Shown here: positions 31,501-43,500 of the stretch, piece by piece
Numbering within the stretch: the first letter of the stretch is position 1
How the letters are laid out: each line of letters starts with the position of its first letter
From: Okapia johnstoni
Lineage: Eukaryota > Chordata > Mammalia > Artiodactyla > Giraffidae
DNA: 64,000 nt
NCBI GenBank assembly: GCA_024291935.2
Contig: CM044310.1
Coordinates: 117,252,213 to 117,316,212, forward strand
Reading direction: 5' to 3'
Position numbers and translations under genes: made by a program
The notes under the pieces: generated by a model
What the model was told of the DNA's origin: nothing
What the model saw: the letters and a program-made list of their open reading frames with translations, nothing else
Database searches by the model: none

Positions 31501-34500
31501 AGGGGCGACTCCGGCTTCTCGAAGCTGTTGGAAAACTCGAGGGGCGGGGGGCAGCGGTTCCACAAAGAGGAATTCTCCCGTCTTCCACGTCCACCGAGGG
31601 GGCGGGCGGCGGCAGAACCAGCAGAGGGAGCCCGTTCTCTTCACTGCCCCGCGGGGAGGTCGGTCGGCGAGGGCGGCACAGAGCGGCGCGGGCTGGGCGG
31701 CGGGGGACCCCCGGCCCGTCCTCCGAGGGGGGGGGGCCCTTTCCACCCGCCCCCCCGGCCCGGGGCTGGCAGTTCTCTAGGAACCGCACGTGGAGGGGCA
31801 GCCGCTCGGGCTCCTCCGGGGGGGCGCCGGATCTCCAGGGCTTGCTCACCGCGGGGTGCGGGGCGGGGGGCTCGGGCCGCAGCTGCAGCAGGAGGGGCCC
31901 CGACCCCGGGAGCTGTGGGAGGCAGGCGGTGCAGCAAGGAGCGTCGGGCCGCCGGTGGGCTGGCCGGAAGGGACTTCTCCTGGCTGCCCAGCCCTGCCCG
32001 GTACCCCAGCTCCCGGCGGGCCGGGTCCGGGGGCGAGGCTCCCCAGAGACGCAGCACTGGCTCGTGGTGGGCGTGGGGCGAGTGGTGGTGGTGCGGGGTG
32101 GGCGGCGGGGCCTCGTAGCGGGGCGATGGGGGCCTTGGAGGGGGCGGGGGGGGCCCACCGCCCTCCGAGGACTCCTTCAGCGCCCGCTCTCGGGCGGCCA
32201 GGGCCAGCCCGAGCGGGGAGGCCGGGTCCAGGGCCTTGCCGGTGAGCGGGTGGGACCAGGGGTCGCGGCGGCAGAAAGCTGGTGAAGGCGCTGCTGCCCC
32301 CGTAGGCTCGGCCGCCGGCCGCGTAGCCCGCGTAGCCGCTGCCGCTGCCGGCACCTGCCGACTCCAGCCGGAGGTAGGGCTCGGCCGAAAACATGCCCTC
32401 GTCGATGGACTTGGAGTGGCGCAGCCGGGGGCCCGGGGGCGCCCCTGGGCCCAGCGAGCTGTCGCCGCCGTCCTCGTCCCCCGCGTCTGTGGAGAGGAAG
32501 AGCGTGGACCGCCGACGGGCTTCGTTCTGCCAGCCCCCTTCCCTCCGAGCCGCCCCCACCAGGGCCGCTCCGAACTGGCTGGTGAAATCCAGGGTGGGCC
32601 GGGCCGCTGGGCGAGGCGGGGGTGGGCACGGGCGAGGGGGCCGGCGGCACGGGCGACACGGCCGGGGCGGGGGTGGGCGCGGAAGAGCCGCCGCCGCCGC
32701 CGCCGCCCGCGCCTCGGGTTGACTCGGGGGCTCCGCCTCGGTGCTGCTCCCCTGGCTGCTGCGGCCGCTGCTACTGGTGGACGGCGCCTTGATGATAATG
32801 GTGGGGATGGGGATGGAGTTCTTTTCCGACGGGGCGGCCGCGGCCGGCGGCGGCGGCGGCGGCGGCTGCGCGGACGACGCCGGAGACGTGGGCGAGGGGG
32901 CGGGCGTGAGGCCGGCGCCCTTCTGAGGCTCGCCTTCGACGACTTTGGTCTGCTTGACCAGCGGGCCCTTGCGCCCGCGGCCGGAACGGGCGGGCACGTA
33001 CATGGCCGCGCTGGCAGCCCGCGGAGGCAGCTGGAAGTAGCGCAGCGCCGGGGCCTGGGCGGGGCCGCCCGGGCCACCCCCGCTGACGTGGTGCGACGGG
33101 GACAGGGCCCCCGGGGTCGGGCTGGGCCCGCCGCCCCGCCAGCCTCGGAGGCTGGGCTGGGGCCCCAGAGCCAGGCGGGGTGGGGGGTCGTCGGGGGAGC
33201 CGCCGGTCTCCATCTCCGGGGGGTGAGGCGGGTGGGCGTGGTGGTGGTGGGGCTGGGGGGGGCGGGCCGTGGTGGTGGTGGTGGTGGGGCGGGTGGTGGT
33301 GGGCTGGGGGCAGGGGCCCGCTGTGATACAAGCTCTTCTCTCGGCTCCCTATCCGGGTGTCAGGGGGGGGCGGCCCATCGAAGGATGCCGGGGACGAGGC
33401 CGGGTGGGTGCCGCCTGAGCTGGGGTTGAAGAGCCCACCCCGAGGAGAGGGAGTGAGGCGGCCGGAGGAGGACGGGGCTGGAGGTGTGCTGTAGGGGGGC
33501 TCTGGTGGGGACGTGGTGGGCGGCGGGGGAATGTCCTCTGAACCAGGCACAGACAGACTGCGGCTGAACTTCATGGCTGGGGGTGCTAGGTAGGGTCTAT
33601 CGTCTTCTGCAGCCCCTGGGAAGACACAGAGGATCCAGGAGCAGGGCGGGGGTGGGAGGGATGGTCTTCCCTAACCCTATGGGGCCACAACATTACAACA
33701 ACAACAGCCATGATGATGCTGATGGTGACACCAAGTACATGTTAAGAAGGACGTTAGTCCAGAGCTTCCTTCCCCAGCTGTGGTAAATGCAAATCCGCTC
33801 GTACAGTAATTCAGGTTGTGCACTGCACAACACAGCACCCTTTTCTAACTCGTCCAAATGTATAATATAGGCTAGGGGGTCTCTTTGGAGAAGGAAATGG
33901 CAACCCCAGTATTCTTGCCTGGAGAATCCCATGGGCAGAGGAGCCTGGCTAGCTACAGTCCATGGGGTTGCAAGAGTCAGACACTACTTAGTGACTAAAC
34001 CACCACCACCACCAGCTGTCTCTTGCGGTGAGTGAAACTGGCTTGAGCCAGAAGAGATACCTTGCATAAGTGCATAGTTCTAGATTTCTTTTCTTGTACA
34101 GGCAGAAAAGAAATGTAATTAGCACATCAAATCTGTGATTTCACAGATGGAACTCAGGATGAGGTTAATATTTTAAAAGAGGGAGCCAATTTATAGGTAA
34201 GCAATGTCAGGTGGATGTAAGGTTAGCTGTTATTAGGCAAATGACACACATTGGTGGACTGTGGACACCGAAGTTGGGGAAAAGCTAGACTCAAACAGCA
34301 AGACAACTTGGAGAAAACCAGAGGAGTGAAATCTTTTGCCTACTAATCAACTGCCAGGGCTCAGTCCTTGACTCTCTCTTCACCTCTGACCTCTCTCTCC
34401 CTTGACTATCTCAAACCGTGTCACCACTTCATCCAGCACTTCCCTGCTGAAGACTTCCATGCTTGTCTTGGACCGCATCCTTGCCCCTGAGCTCTGTGCT

Positions 34501-37500
34501 CATGTATCCAAATGTTGCATCCTTTTGGATGTCTTATTGGCATCTCAAGCTCAGCAGACCCTAAGCTGAGCTCCTGATCTCTCCTGCGATCTTCCCAAGC
34601 TGCTCTCTCAGCAAATGGCAGCTCAGTCCCACCTACCTCATGACCTTTGCACTGACGGTGCCTGCTCCATGGAATGCCTTATCTTCAGATATCCGCATGG
34701 CTCCCTGCTCATCTCCAAGTTTCAGCTCAAACCTGCCCCCCAGCACGCCTGACCTCTCTCATTCTTTTTCTTTTTTTCCCCCACAGCACTCACTACAATT
34801 AACATACTATATCATTTTCTTATTTCTCATACTTATAATCTTGTCTGTCTTCCCCTGCCAGAAGATAATTTCCATGAGAGCAGGACCCTTAAGTCTGTTT
34901 TGTTTCCTGACAAATCCCCAGTAGTCTAGCCTGGCATATAGTAGTGCTCAATAAACATCTGTAGAATGAATGAATAAATGGAGTCAGGTATGAGAGAATG
35001 AACCTGAGTTTGTGGTGGGGGCTTTGACTGACTGCATCCAGGCAGGGGCAGTGATGCTCCCATTTTCTAGATGCAGAGCCCCAGGCCCAGAGAAGTGAAG
35101 CCACCTGTCCCCGATCACACAGCTGGGATGGACAAGAACCAGGATTCAAACCCAGGTTTGCCCAGCAACAAAGCCTGAGCTCTTTGCCCAACTTCATGGT
35201 CACATATGGAAGGAGAAAAGAACATCCCCAGGCTCCCTTGTTTTCCCCATAAACCATCACTTTTCCAGCCTCCCTTTTCCCCTCTGGCATCCCTTAAGCC
35301 CACCCCTGCAGGTGACATACCAATAGATTTTTGCCGGAGCATGAGCCCGGGTCCAGGAGGCAGGTAGGAAGGACGTTCGTAACTTGGCTGGGAGCGGTGG
35401 TGGGGATCAAAGCTCGACTTCGGGTTGGCAGTCAGAGGAGGAGAGAGAGAAGAGAGCGGGGAAGATCAGTCAGGGCATGGAAATCCATGGATTCCCCCCA
35501 CGGACATCCTCCTTCCCTTCTCCAGCCTCTGCAGAAAGGGAGAGGGGCATGAAGGAAATGGAAGGGAATTCTGGGGAAGAGAAAGGTTTCCGAATCCTGA
35601 CGGCAGCAGCGGGGAGGAAGAAAGGGGGAAAGAAAAGGCAGATCATCAACTGAGTCCCCTCTGCTTCCAACTGATCACGAATTCGGGCACTTTTTCACCA
35701 CTCGTGTTGTCACTGCTCAGGTCCAAGTTACCACCATCACCTGCCGGGATGGCCGCAGTAACCTCTTCCTTGGCTCCTGCCTGCCACCCCTGTCCTGACA
35801 CCCCTTTCTAATCTACTTTTCACACAAGAGTCGGAGGCGGGCTTCCCTGGTGGTCCAGTGGTTGAGGATCTGCCTTGTAATGCAAGGGACACCGGTTCGA
35901 TCCCTGATCGGGGGAGATACCATGTGCTGTGGAGCACCTGAGCCCAAGAGCCAAAACTAGTGAGCTCGAGAGCTGAGACTGCGGAGCCTGTGCACTGCAA
36001 CTATTGAAGCCAGGGCACTCTAGAGTTGATACTGCGCTACAAGAGCAGCCACCGCAATGAGAAGTCTGTGTACTGCAACTAGAGAAAAGCCCATGCAGCA
36101 ACAAAGACCCAGCACAGCCAAATAAATAAAAAATCAATCAATCTTAAAAAAAAAAAAGTGAGGGATCTTTCTAAAAGAAACTCAGATCATGCTATTGCCC
36201 TGATTAAAATCTTAATAATATATCTCACATCAGTTCAGATGGGATCCAAATTTCCGAGTCTGATCTTCAAATCCCCCTGTGGTAGGCACTGCCTGTGCTC
36301 ACCCAGATATCTCCTTGGCCAGGATGCTGTGACCGTGCCCAGCCGCAGCGTCACCTGCCTGCAGCACTTGGCGGCCCCTTGTTCTGAAGAATCACCCTCC
36401 CCCAAAGGAGCTGATGTGCCTGAGCAGTTAGGTGTCCCCACTTCTGGGAGCAGCGGCCCGCAGCCCACTGACAGGAAGGTGTAAGGTGGGATTATCTCCA
36501 TCCTGTCATTCACACTCCAGAGCTCTGTAATAAGAGTTCAGGCTGAAGGGGAAATGCAGTGGAGATCAGGCTTGCTGACCTCTGCAGCTCATCCTGTCTC
36601 CCCCACGGCCTTACAGGTTCCCCCTTAAGAAATCATTGTCTCGAGCATCCATATCTCAGACTCTGATTCTAGGAAACCCAAACTAAGACACTATGTATGA
36701 TCTACCCCTTGCCTACATCTCCCACTCTGGTCCCACCATGCCCACCTTTTCTTGCTCCTCTGATGCCCCAAGGTCCATCCCTGTTTAGGACACTTACAAG
36801 TCCTGGATCTTCTCTCTGCAATGGTCTCCTCCTAATCATCACAGAGTCTTTTCCAACTTTACCTCTTCTGCTCAAACATCCCTCCCAGTCATAGCCTACT
36901 GCATTTCCCTGTCCTGTCTTCTTCAAGGCACTTCTCTCCATCTGAAATGATCTGGTTTACTTATTTACTGTCTGTCTCCCCAGCTAGAATGTTGGCTCCC
37001 TGAAGGCACCAGACATTATCCCAGGCGCTATGGGTACAGGGTCAAGGGCTTATGATAATTCTAGCGGAGAAATGTTTTCATTTCTTTTCAAATATGAAGG
37101 AGACTTGAATACAGTTCAGCCTGGATAACATTCATCCCAGGTTAGAGTTATTATAATTATTTGCTTACTTGTTTGTTGTCTGTCTTCCTCGGCATGTGGC
37201 CTACCCAATACCCATTCTACTCGATAAGAAAAGCCTGATCTTATTTGGCAATTATTAAGAGACTGTATTTCCCAAACTCCCTTGTGACTAGGTGTGGTCA
37301 TGGGACTAAGGCAGGCCCAAATGCATAAGTGGAAGTGTTGTGTGCTATTTCTGGAAAGTCTCTTTAGAGGTAACCCAAGAAGCAACAATGTGCCTTCCTT
37401 TGCACTCCTGCCTTTCCACTGTTCCTTGTTGCTACTATCTGGAATGCTGGTGCAATAGCTGGAGCTCCAGCAGCCATTGTGGACTATGAGGGAACTTTGT

Positions 37501-40500
37501 GTCTAGGATGAGAAGGATCCTAGATCTTCATGACCATAGAGGGTACCACACCTCCCTTGGACTCCTTACTCCTGACTTGTTCAACATGACAGAGATATAA
37601 ACATTTATCTTGTTCAAACCACTGTTATTTGGAGATTTCTCTTGCCGTGGAGCCCAATTCCCAAAAAAATACCCCCACTCCCTTTGCCAATGTAAATTCT
37701 CTAAAGGAAGTAACTTTGTTTGACAGGTTCCCTCCTATACTACCAGGACTGAGCAGCAGGTCCAGCACACAGTAGGTGCTCAATAAATATCTGTAGAATG
37801 AAGGACATCCTGACAAGTGGCAAGCCACCTATGATGCAACACTAGATCTCCTCTGAGAGACTGAGGGGGGGTGGACCAGGGTGACAGGGGAGAAGTCAAA
37901 GCGGGAGGAGGCAATGGAGGGGGCGGAATAAAGGTGGAGGGACTAGGGCGACAGAGGAAGAGTTCCCCTAACAAGAGGATCCAGACTCAAGGGAGAGGTG
38001 TCTGACTGGCACACTGGTGGACCTTCCAAGTGTGGGAAAAAGAGGGATCAAAGAATGGGTTAGTTCGGCACCAAGAGGGTCAGAGTGGCAGAGGAGGTGC
38101 CAGATTGACAGAGGAGGCATAATAGCGTCTGAGGAGGCTAGGAGTGACCGCCTGAGGGGCGAACCAACTCAAGGTGGAACAGGCTGACCTGTCAACAAAC
38201 AGGGAGCGTCCTCTCCCGCGCAGAGAGGGCAGCCAATCAGAGGGCGCCAGGTGCCGTGACGTCACCGGCTGCCTGGCAGATTTCTTCCCAAGAAGTCGGC
38301 CAGAGGTCCCGCCCTCCTCTGTGCCACCTCCTGGGTCAGCAGTGGGTCCGGTGCCTCCACAGTAGAGCGTGCCCGGGCGCTGTGCACAGGCTAGAGGCTG
38401 AAGTGGGCTGGGAAATTCACGTTAGGGAGCCAGCCCCGGAAAGGGGTCGGGGGAAAGAGACCGGCGTAGGAGGCTGATGGAGAGACAGAGCTAGACAAAA
38501 GACAGAGATGGGGGTCCAGAAGTGCGGGGGAGAGACAGAAGGGGACTTGAAACAGCAAGGCAGGGAGAAAAAGGTGGTCCTGAGAGGTCCTGTCATGGAG
38601 CGGGCCAGAGCAACCCTCGGAGGGGAAAACGTGCAGTCAGAAGGGTCAGACACGCCCCGGGAGGGGGAGAGGCAGAGAATGCAACCAAGAGGATACGGTA
38701 AAAAGTAACCAGAGGGAGAAACTGAATCCAGGGAGAGGCTGAAACTAGAACCTGGGCCACCCAGGCTAAGATGTGGGGGACAGGGAGCAGGGGGCCCCTG
38801 GGAAGGGGGATCAGTGACCAGGTAACAGAGACAGGAGCCCAGAAAACCAAGGCCACACAGAGGAGAGGACCGACAGATGAACAGCAGAGCCCCAGGAAGA
38901 GACAGAGCCCAAGAGGGATCTTGACCCTCAGTGGATCTGCCAGGGGTCTGCAGCCCCCCTGCTGGTGCTGAGGATCCTCCCTAGCCCCCCTTAGGTTTAA
39001 CCCAGAGGTGTATCTTTCAGAGACCTCTGTCCACTGTGGTGCAGGCCCCCGTTAAAAGGAGTCTCAGGGTCTGCACTGGGCTTCCACACTGCCTGCTTGT
39101 CCCCCTGGTTTAGATGCAGCAGAGTCCAGGTGGGAAAGGGGAGAGAAGCCAGAGCAGATGGGAGATGGAGACACAGATGAGAACAAGACCACCCACTGAG
39201 AGAGGCAGAGAGACACAGGAAGGTCGTAGAGACCCAGGAAGGACACAGAGGAGCCCCTGGGTCTCAGGGGTTGAGAAAGATCAGGATGGCTGGTGGGAGG
39301 AGGGAGCAGAGATGGGGACAGCCTGCGACATGAGAGGGAGGGCTTGGGGGAGGCCCAGGAACAGACCCCAGGAGGGAGAAGGAAAGAGAAGAAAAGGGGA
39401 AATGACCATTGGCCTCCAGGACCCAGAAGAAAAGGAGGCCCCATGAAGACCTCAGGCGTTTTATTTCTAGGAGATGGGGGTGAGCGGGCAGCTGGTTTTA
39501 TTACTGGCTAGTGCCTGGGGCCTGGGGGAGGGGGGTGTCTTTGGAGCCAGGATCTTGTCTGTCTTGTAACGGAGGTTCATGCAAAGAGGGGCTGGCAACC
39601 GAGCACTTGGTGGGTACTTCATGCATTTGTTGAATAAATTAAAACAGGATTGGCCCTAATCTGTTACTAGACACTCCATACTGAGCCTGGGATGTTGTTG
39701 TGGGGTCATCTCTGGGGGTGCAGGCTGGGGTCACAGTGGGGACTCCAGTTTGTTATGTTATGGTGGCCAGGGTGCTCACCATCTCTTGAGAGCCTCTGCT
39801 AGAAGCTGATCTCGTTCAGTCCTCCTAGAAGTCAGCAAGATTGACTTTAGCCATATTTTACAGAACAGGAAAGCGAGGCACAGAGAAATTATAAAGCGTG
39901 GGCCAAGTGACATAGTAAGTTAGAGGGAGTCAGGCTTTGAAGGCAGGTTTGCCTGGCTATGTGCTTTTTTTTTTTTTTAATTGAAGTATGGTTGATTTAC
40001 AATGTTGTGTTAGTTTCAGGTGTACAGCGAAATGATTCAGTGTGTATATACATACACACACACACATATATGTATATGTGTCTGTTCTTTTACAGGTTCT
40101 TTTCCACTATAGGTTATTATTATTGGCCGTGTGGCATGTGGGATCTTAATCCCCCTGACCAGGGATCCAACCTGCGCTTCCTGCAACTGGATTGCCAGGG
40201 AAGTCCCAGGCTCAGAGGTTTCAGATTCCTTGAGAAACCAAGGACAGGTGTGAATCAAGGGCCTCCTGCACGCAGGGCCCTGTGCCCAGCCCTGAGAAGT
40301 GGCCAAGGACCCTCTGCCTCTAAATCTGAAAGAAATTCTAGGAGTCTGGATACAAAATTTGCCAGTGGCATTTGGCTCTTGTAAGAGTATTAACCCTTCC
40401 AGGGTAGGTGTCTCAACCCTTGGGAGGGATGTGGGTAGATTTTGGGGGTGGGGAGGGGCACTATGCACTTGGATAGGGAGAAAACTCCCTTGATTTTCAT

Positions 40501-43500
40501 TAGTCTGCAACTAAAACACAACATTTCCTTAATCAAGGACATCGGCCACAGACCATGCCAGTCTTAGCAAAACGTGTGACTGTATCAGAAATCACAGGTA
40601 TTTCTGCCTTCTTCATGGCAGAGTGGCACATTTCTCTAAACAGTGTTTATGCTTCTTTGAAACTTTGAAATTAGAGTAGTCATGATCCACCACCGGAACT
40701 TACTGGCTACCATGTTGAAGAAAAGGCACTGACATTACTGTATCACAAATTCTGCTTTTAAAAGTGTTTTGAGGGACTGCTCTGGTGGTCCAGTGGCTTA
40801 GACTCTGAGCTCCCAATGCAGGGGGCCGGGGTTGAATCCCTGGTCAGGGAACTAGATCCCATGTGCAGCAACTAAGACCTGGCGCAATCATACAAATAAA
40901 TAGAAATAAACATTAGTAAAATTCAAAAAAATGTTGTGATAACTGTTTTTCTGTGTACCTGGCTTCTTTTATTTTATGTATAATATTTTACTTTAATTTT
41001 ATTTTTGGTTCAAGGGGCTTGTAACCTCACTTCATCTGCTCACAAGAGTTGAATTCTTTTTGCTGAGGCTTGCACTGCCCTGAGGGGCTACACACTTCCA
41101 TTGTCACTCCCCACAGTTATGTACTGTTCTTGACCTTTGTGAAGTGCAAGTCGCTGAGTCGTGTCCGACTCTTTGCGACCCCATGGACTATACAGTCCAT
41201 GGAATTCTCCAGGCCAGAATACTGGAGTGGGTAGCCTTTCCCTTCTCCAGGGGAGCTTCCCAACCCAGGGATCGAACCTAGGTCTTCCTCTTTGCAGGCA
41301 GATTCTTTACCAGCTGAGCCACAAGGGAGGCCCAAGGATACTGGAGTGGGTAGCCTATCCCTTCTCCAGTGGATCTTCCCGACCCAGGAATCAAATCGGG
41401 GTCTCCTGCATTGCAGGTGGATTCTTTACCAACTGAGCTATCAAGGGTTCTTAATCCTTATGAATTATGTCTTTTATTTTACGCATTATTGGAGCATTAA
41501 TTCGGAGCATTATTCGGAGGACTAGGCCAGCCTAAAAGGGTCCACAATCCCTCCAAAGTCAAAGCACAGGGTTTTTTAGAGTCAGTGGCCCCCTGGCCAC
41601 CAGGTTGCAGGTGTGGCCTGTTGAAAGAGGGAGTCAGAGGGTGCGGTCAGAGGGCAGGGAGGACCTGGGCAGAGAACTGGAGGGTGGTGGGGGGGCATGT
41701 GTCCCCGTGAAGGGGCACAATCCTGTGAGGGGCCAGCAGGTCCGCACCAGAAATGACAGGCCCGTGGCTGGACCGTGGATGCAGTTGCTGGATTGCCTGG
41801 GGTTGAAATCCTGGCTCCTTCTTTGAGCCTCAGTTTCCTTTCTGTATCACAACCGAGTGCACCTCCCAGGATGATTCCAAGGAATGAATGAGATAATCCA
41901 CGTTAAAAACAGAATGTCAGAAATGTGATCAACACCCACTGTAGGTGAGCAGGCAGAGCAGAGAGAGAAATGATAATTAATATTTTAATAACTACCACTT
42001 GTTGAGCACCTATTATTATGCACTGTGCCTGTGCCAGGGAGTGCCATCCCTGACCTCCATTTACCTTCCCTGAGATCCTTAAGGCGGGTCGGAGATGGAC
42101 AGAAAGAGGTGGGCGAAAGAGGGACCAATGAGGTGTTGGGAGGGGGAGAGGAGGGAGGGGACAGAGATGGGATTTGGGGGCATAAAGAAGGAAGAGGACA
42201 GGTAGAGAGGAAAGGGCCCCCCCCCGGAGTGGGGAGCAAGGGGGGACCCCAGAAAATCCGGTGCCCCTTAGGAAGAGCATTCAACACAGTGGAGTCACAA
42301 AGTGTTTGTAAAGGGATGGATAAAGGCTCCAAGTTGCCCTGTCTACCCTCAAGCTTCCCTCCCCGCAAGTCCCCCAAGCCCCCCAGGCCCGCAGACCAGG
42401 CTGCCTACCTCAGTGGTAAAGAAGCCTTTCGGTCGGTGTTTGCCCAGGGATGCCAGGCCACCAGGCCCAGGACTCTCGCTTGCACTGATGGTCTGCTGAG
42501 CTGCCGCCAAGATTTCATCCAGTTTGTCTGGGGGGAGGCGGAGGAGGGGCAGAGAGACAGCGAAATGAAGTTGGCTTGGGCCTGACGGGCACAGAGACAG
42601 CTGCTGGGCGCCCCATCCAGTGACTCGTATGAACCGGGGAAGGGCATCTCTGTCTCCCTCCCGGTGGGCCTCCTTGGAGACACAAGGTCCAGCCAGGCAG
42701 GGCAGGCGGGATGCAGCGATGGAAAGGGCTGAGGGCGGGAAACGGGACAGCCATCCTTCGAGGGAGGGTGGAGCGGAGGCAGAAGAGGCTGCGAAGAGGC
42801 TCACGACAGAGGTGGGTGCTTAAACTTAACGGCTGGTGCAAAGCTGGGGTGTGTGGATGGTCAGCGTGTAAGTGGCTGAAGGGGGGGGGGGGGCAGAGGA
42901 ACGGTGGGAGGGGCGGATGCGGCACCCCGGGGGGCGTGGGGTCGGGGGCGCTGGGGCCGCCCGGGGGAGCAGGGCTGGGCCGTCTTACTGAGAGCCATCT
43001 GATACACGGTCCGCTTTTTCTCCATGCTGGGCACCGGCGGCGGCTGCTGCTGCGTACTCTGTGGGCAAAGGAGGCGGATGAAGCCCAGGGGAGCCCCCGG
43101 GGGGGGCGGGCGGAGCGGGCTCGGCCGGCGGGCGTGCGCAAGCGCGAGTGGGGCGGAGAGGGGCCGGGGTCGGGGAGGGGCGAGTCCGCCGGCGGAACGG
43201 GACGGGGGCCCTCCCGCCAGTCCTGTGCCCACTCACCACTCTTCTTCTTCCAGGGGGAGACTAGCCCGGGGGGGAGGCAGTAGAGGAGCCAAGAGTTAGG
43301 ACTTCGTGGGGAGGCGAGGGGCCCCCTTTCTGGAACGCCCGCCTCCCTCAGGGCCCCGGGGTGGGGGGCGCTCCGGACCCCCGGGTCCACTCTGCCTTGC
43401 CTGGAGTGGGGGGGCCCGCCTTCCCTTCTGTTAGTGGGAGCGCGGGGAGCTGGTAGAGGGAGAAATGGAGGATGCAGGTGGGGCTGCGGGCGGATGGAGA

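Larger units (their letters stand above)
33616..35320 (-). other. SHANK1 intron
   Basis: It holds a Bov-tA tail fragment (33888-34005), an L2 remnant (34630-34985), a MIR-like piece (35030-35190) and unique A/T-rich DNA. No exon is seen. Confidence 0.6.
35418..42408 (-). other. SHANK1 intron (7 kb)
   Basis: It carries CHR, L1-end and Bov-A2 repeats, an interspersed repeat of unassigned family at about 37140-37520, GA-rich DNA at 38460-39430, a MIR near 39770-39955, and a small CCAAT/CRE module near 38.25 kb. No coding exon is supported. Confidence 0.6.

Noticed and set aside
31053..32285. 410-codon open frame on the plus strand
   Set aside because: It lies exactly antisense to the SHANK1 proline-rich exon. 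Long antisense frames arise from G+C-rich composition, and the translation is low-complexity Gly/Arg/Ser with no recognisable domain.
30733..33262. Programmed ribosomal frameshifting in the giant exon
   Set aside because: It would need about a dozen shifts in one exon. No slippery-site and structure arrangement recurs.
30463..33615. SHANK1 as a decaying pseudogene
   Set aside because: All splice sites, the terminal exon and the SH3/PDZ exons are intact. The indels cluster only in extreme G+C and mostly are single extra bases in short runs, so sequence error is more likely.
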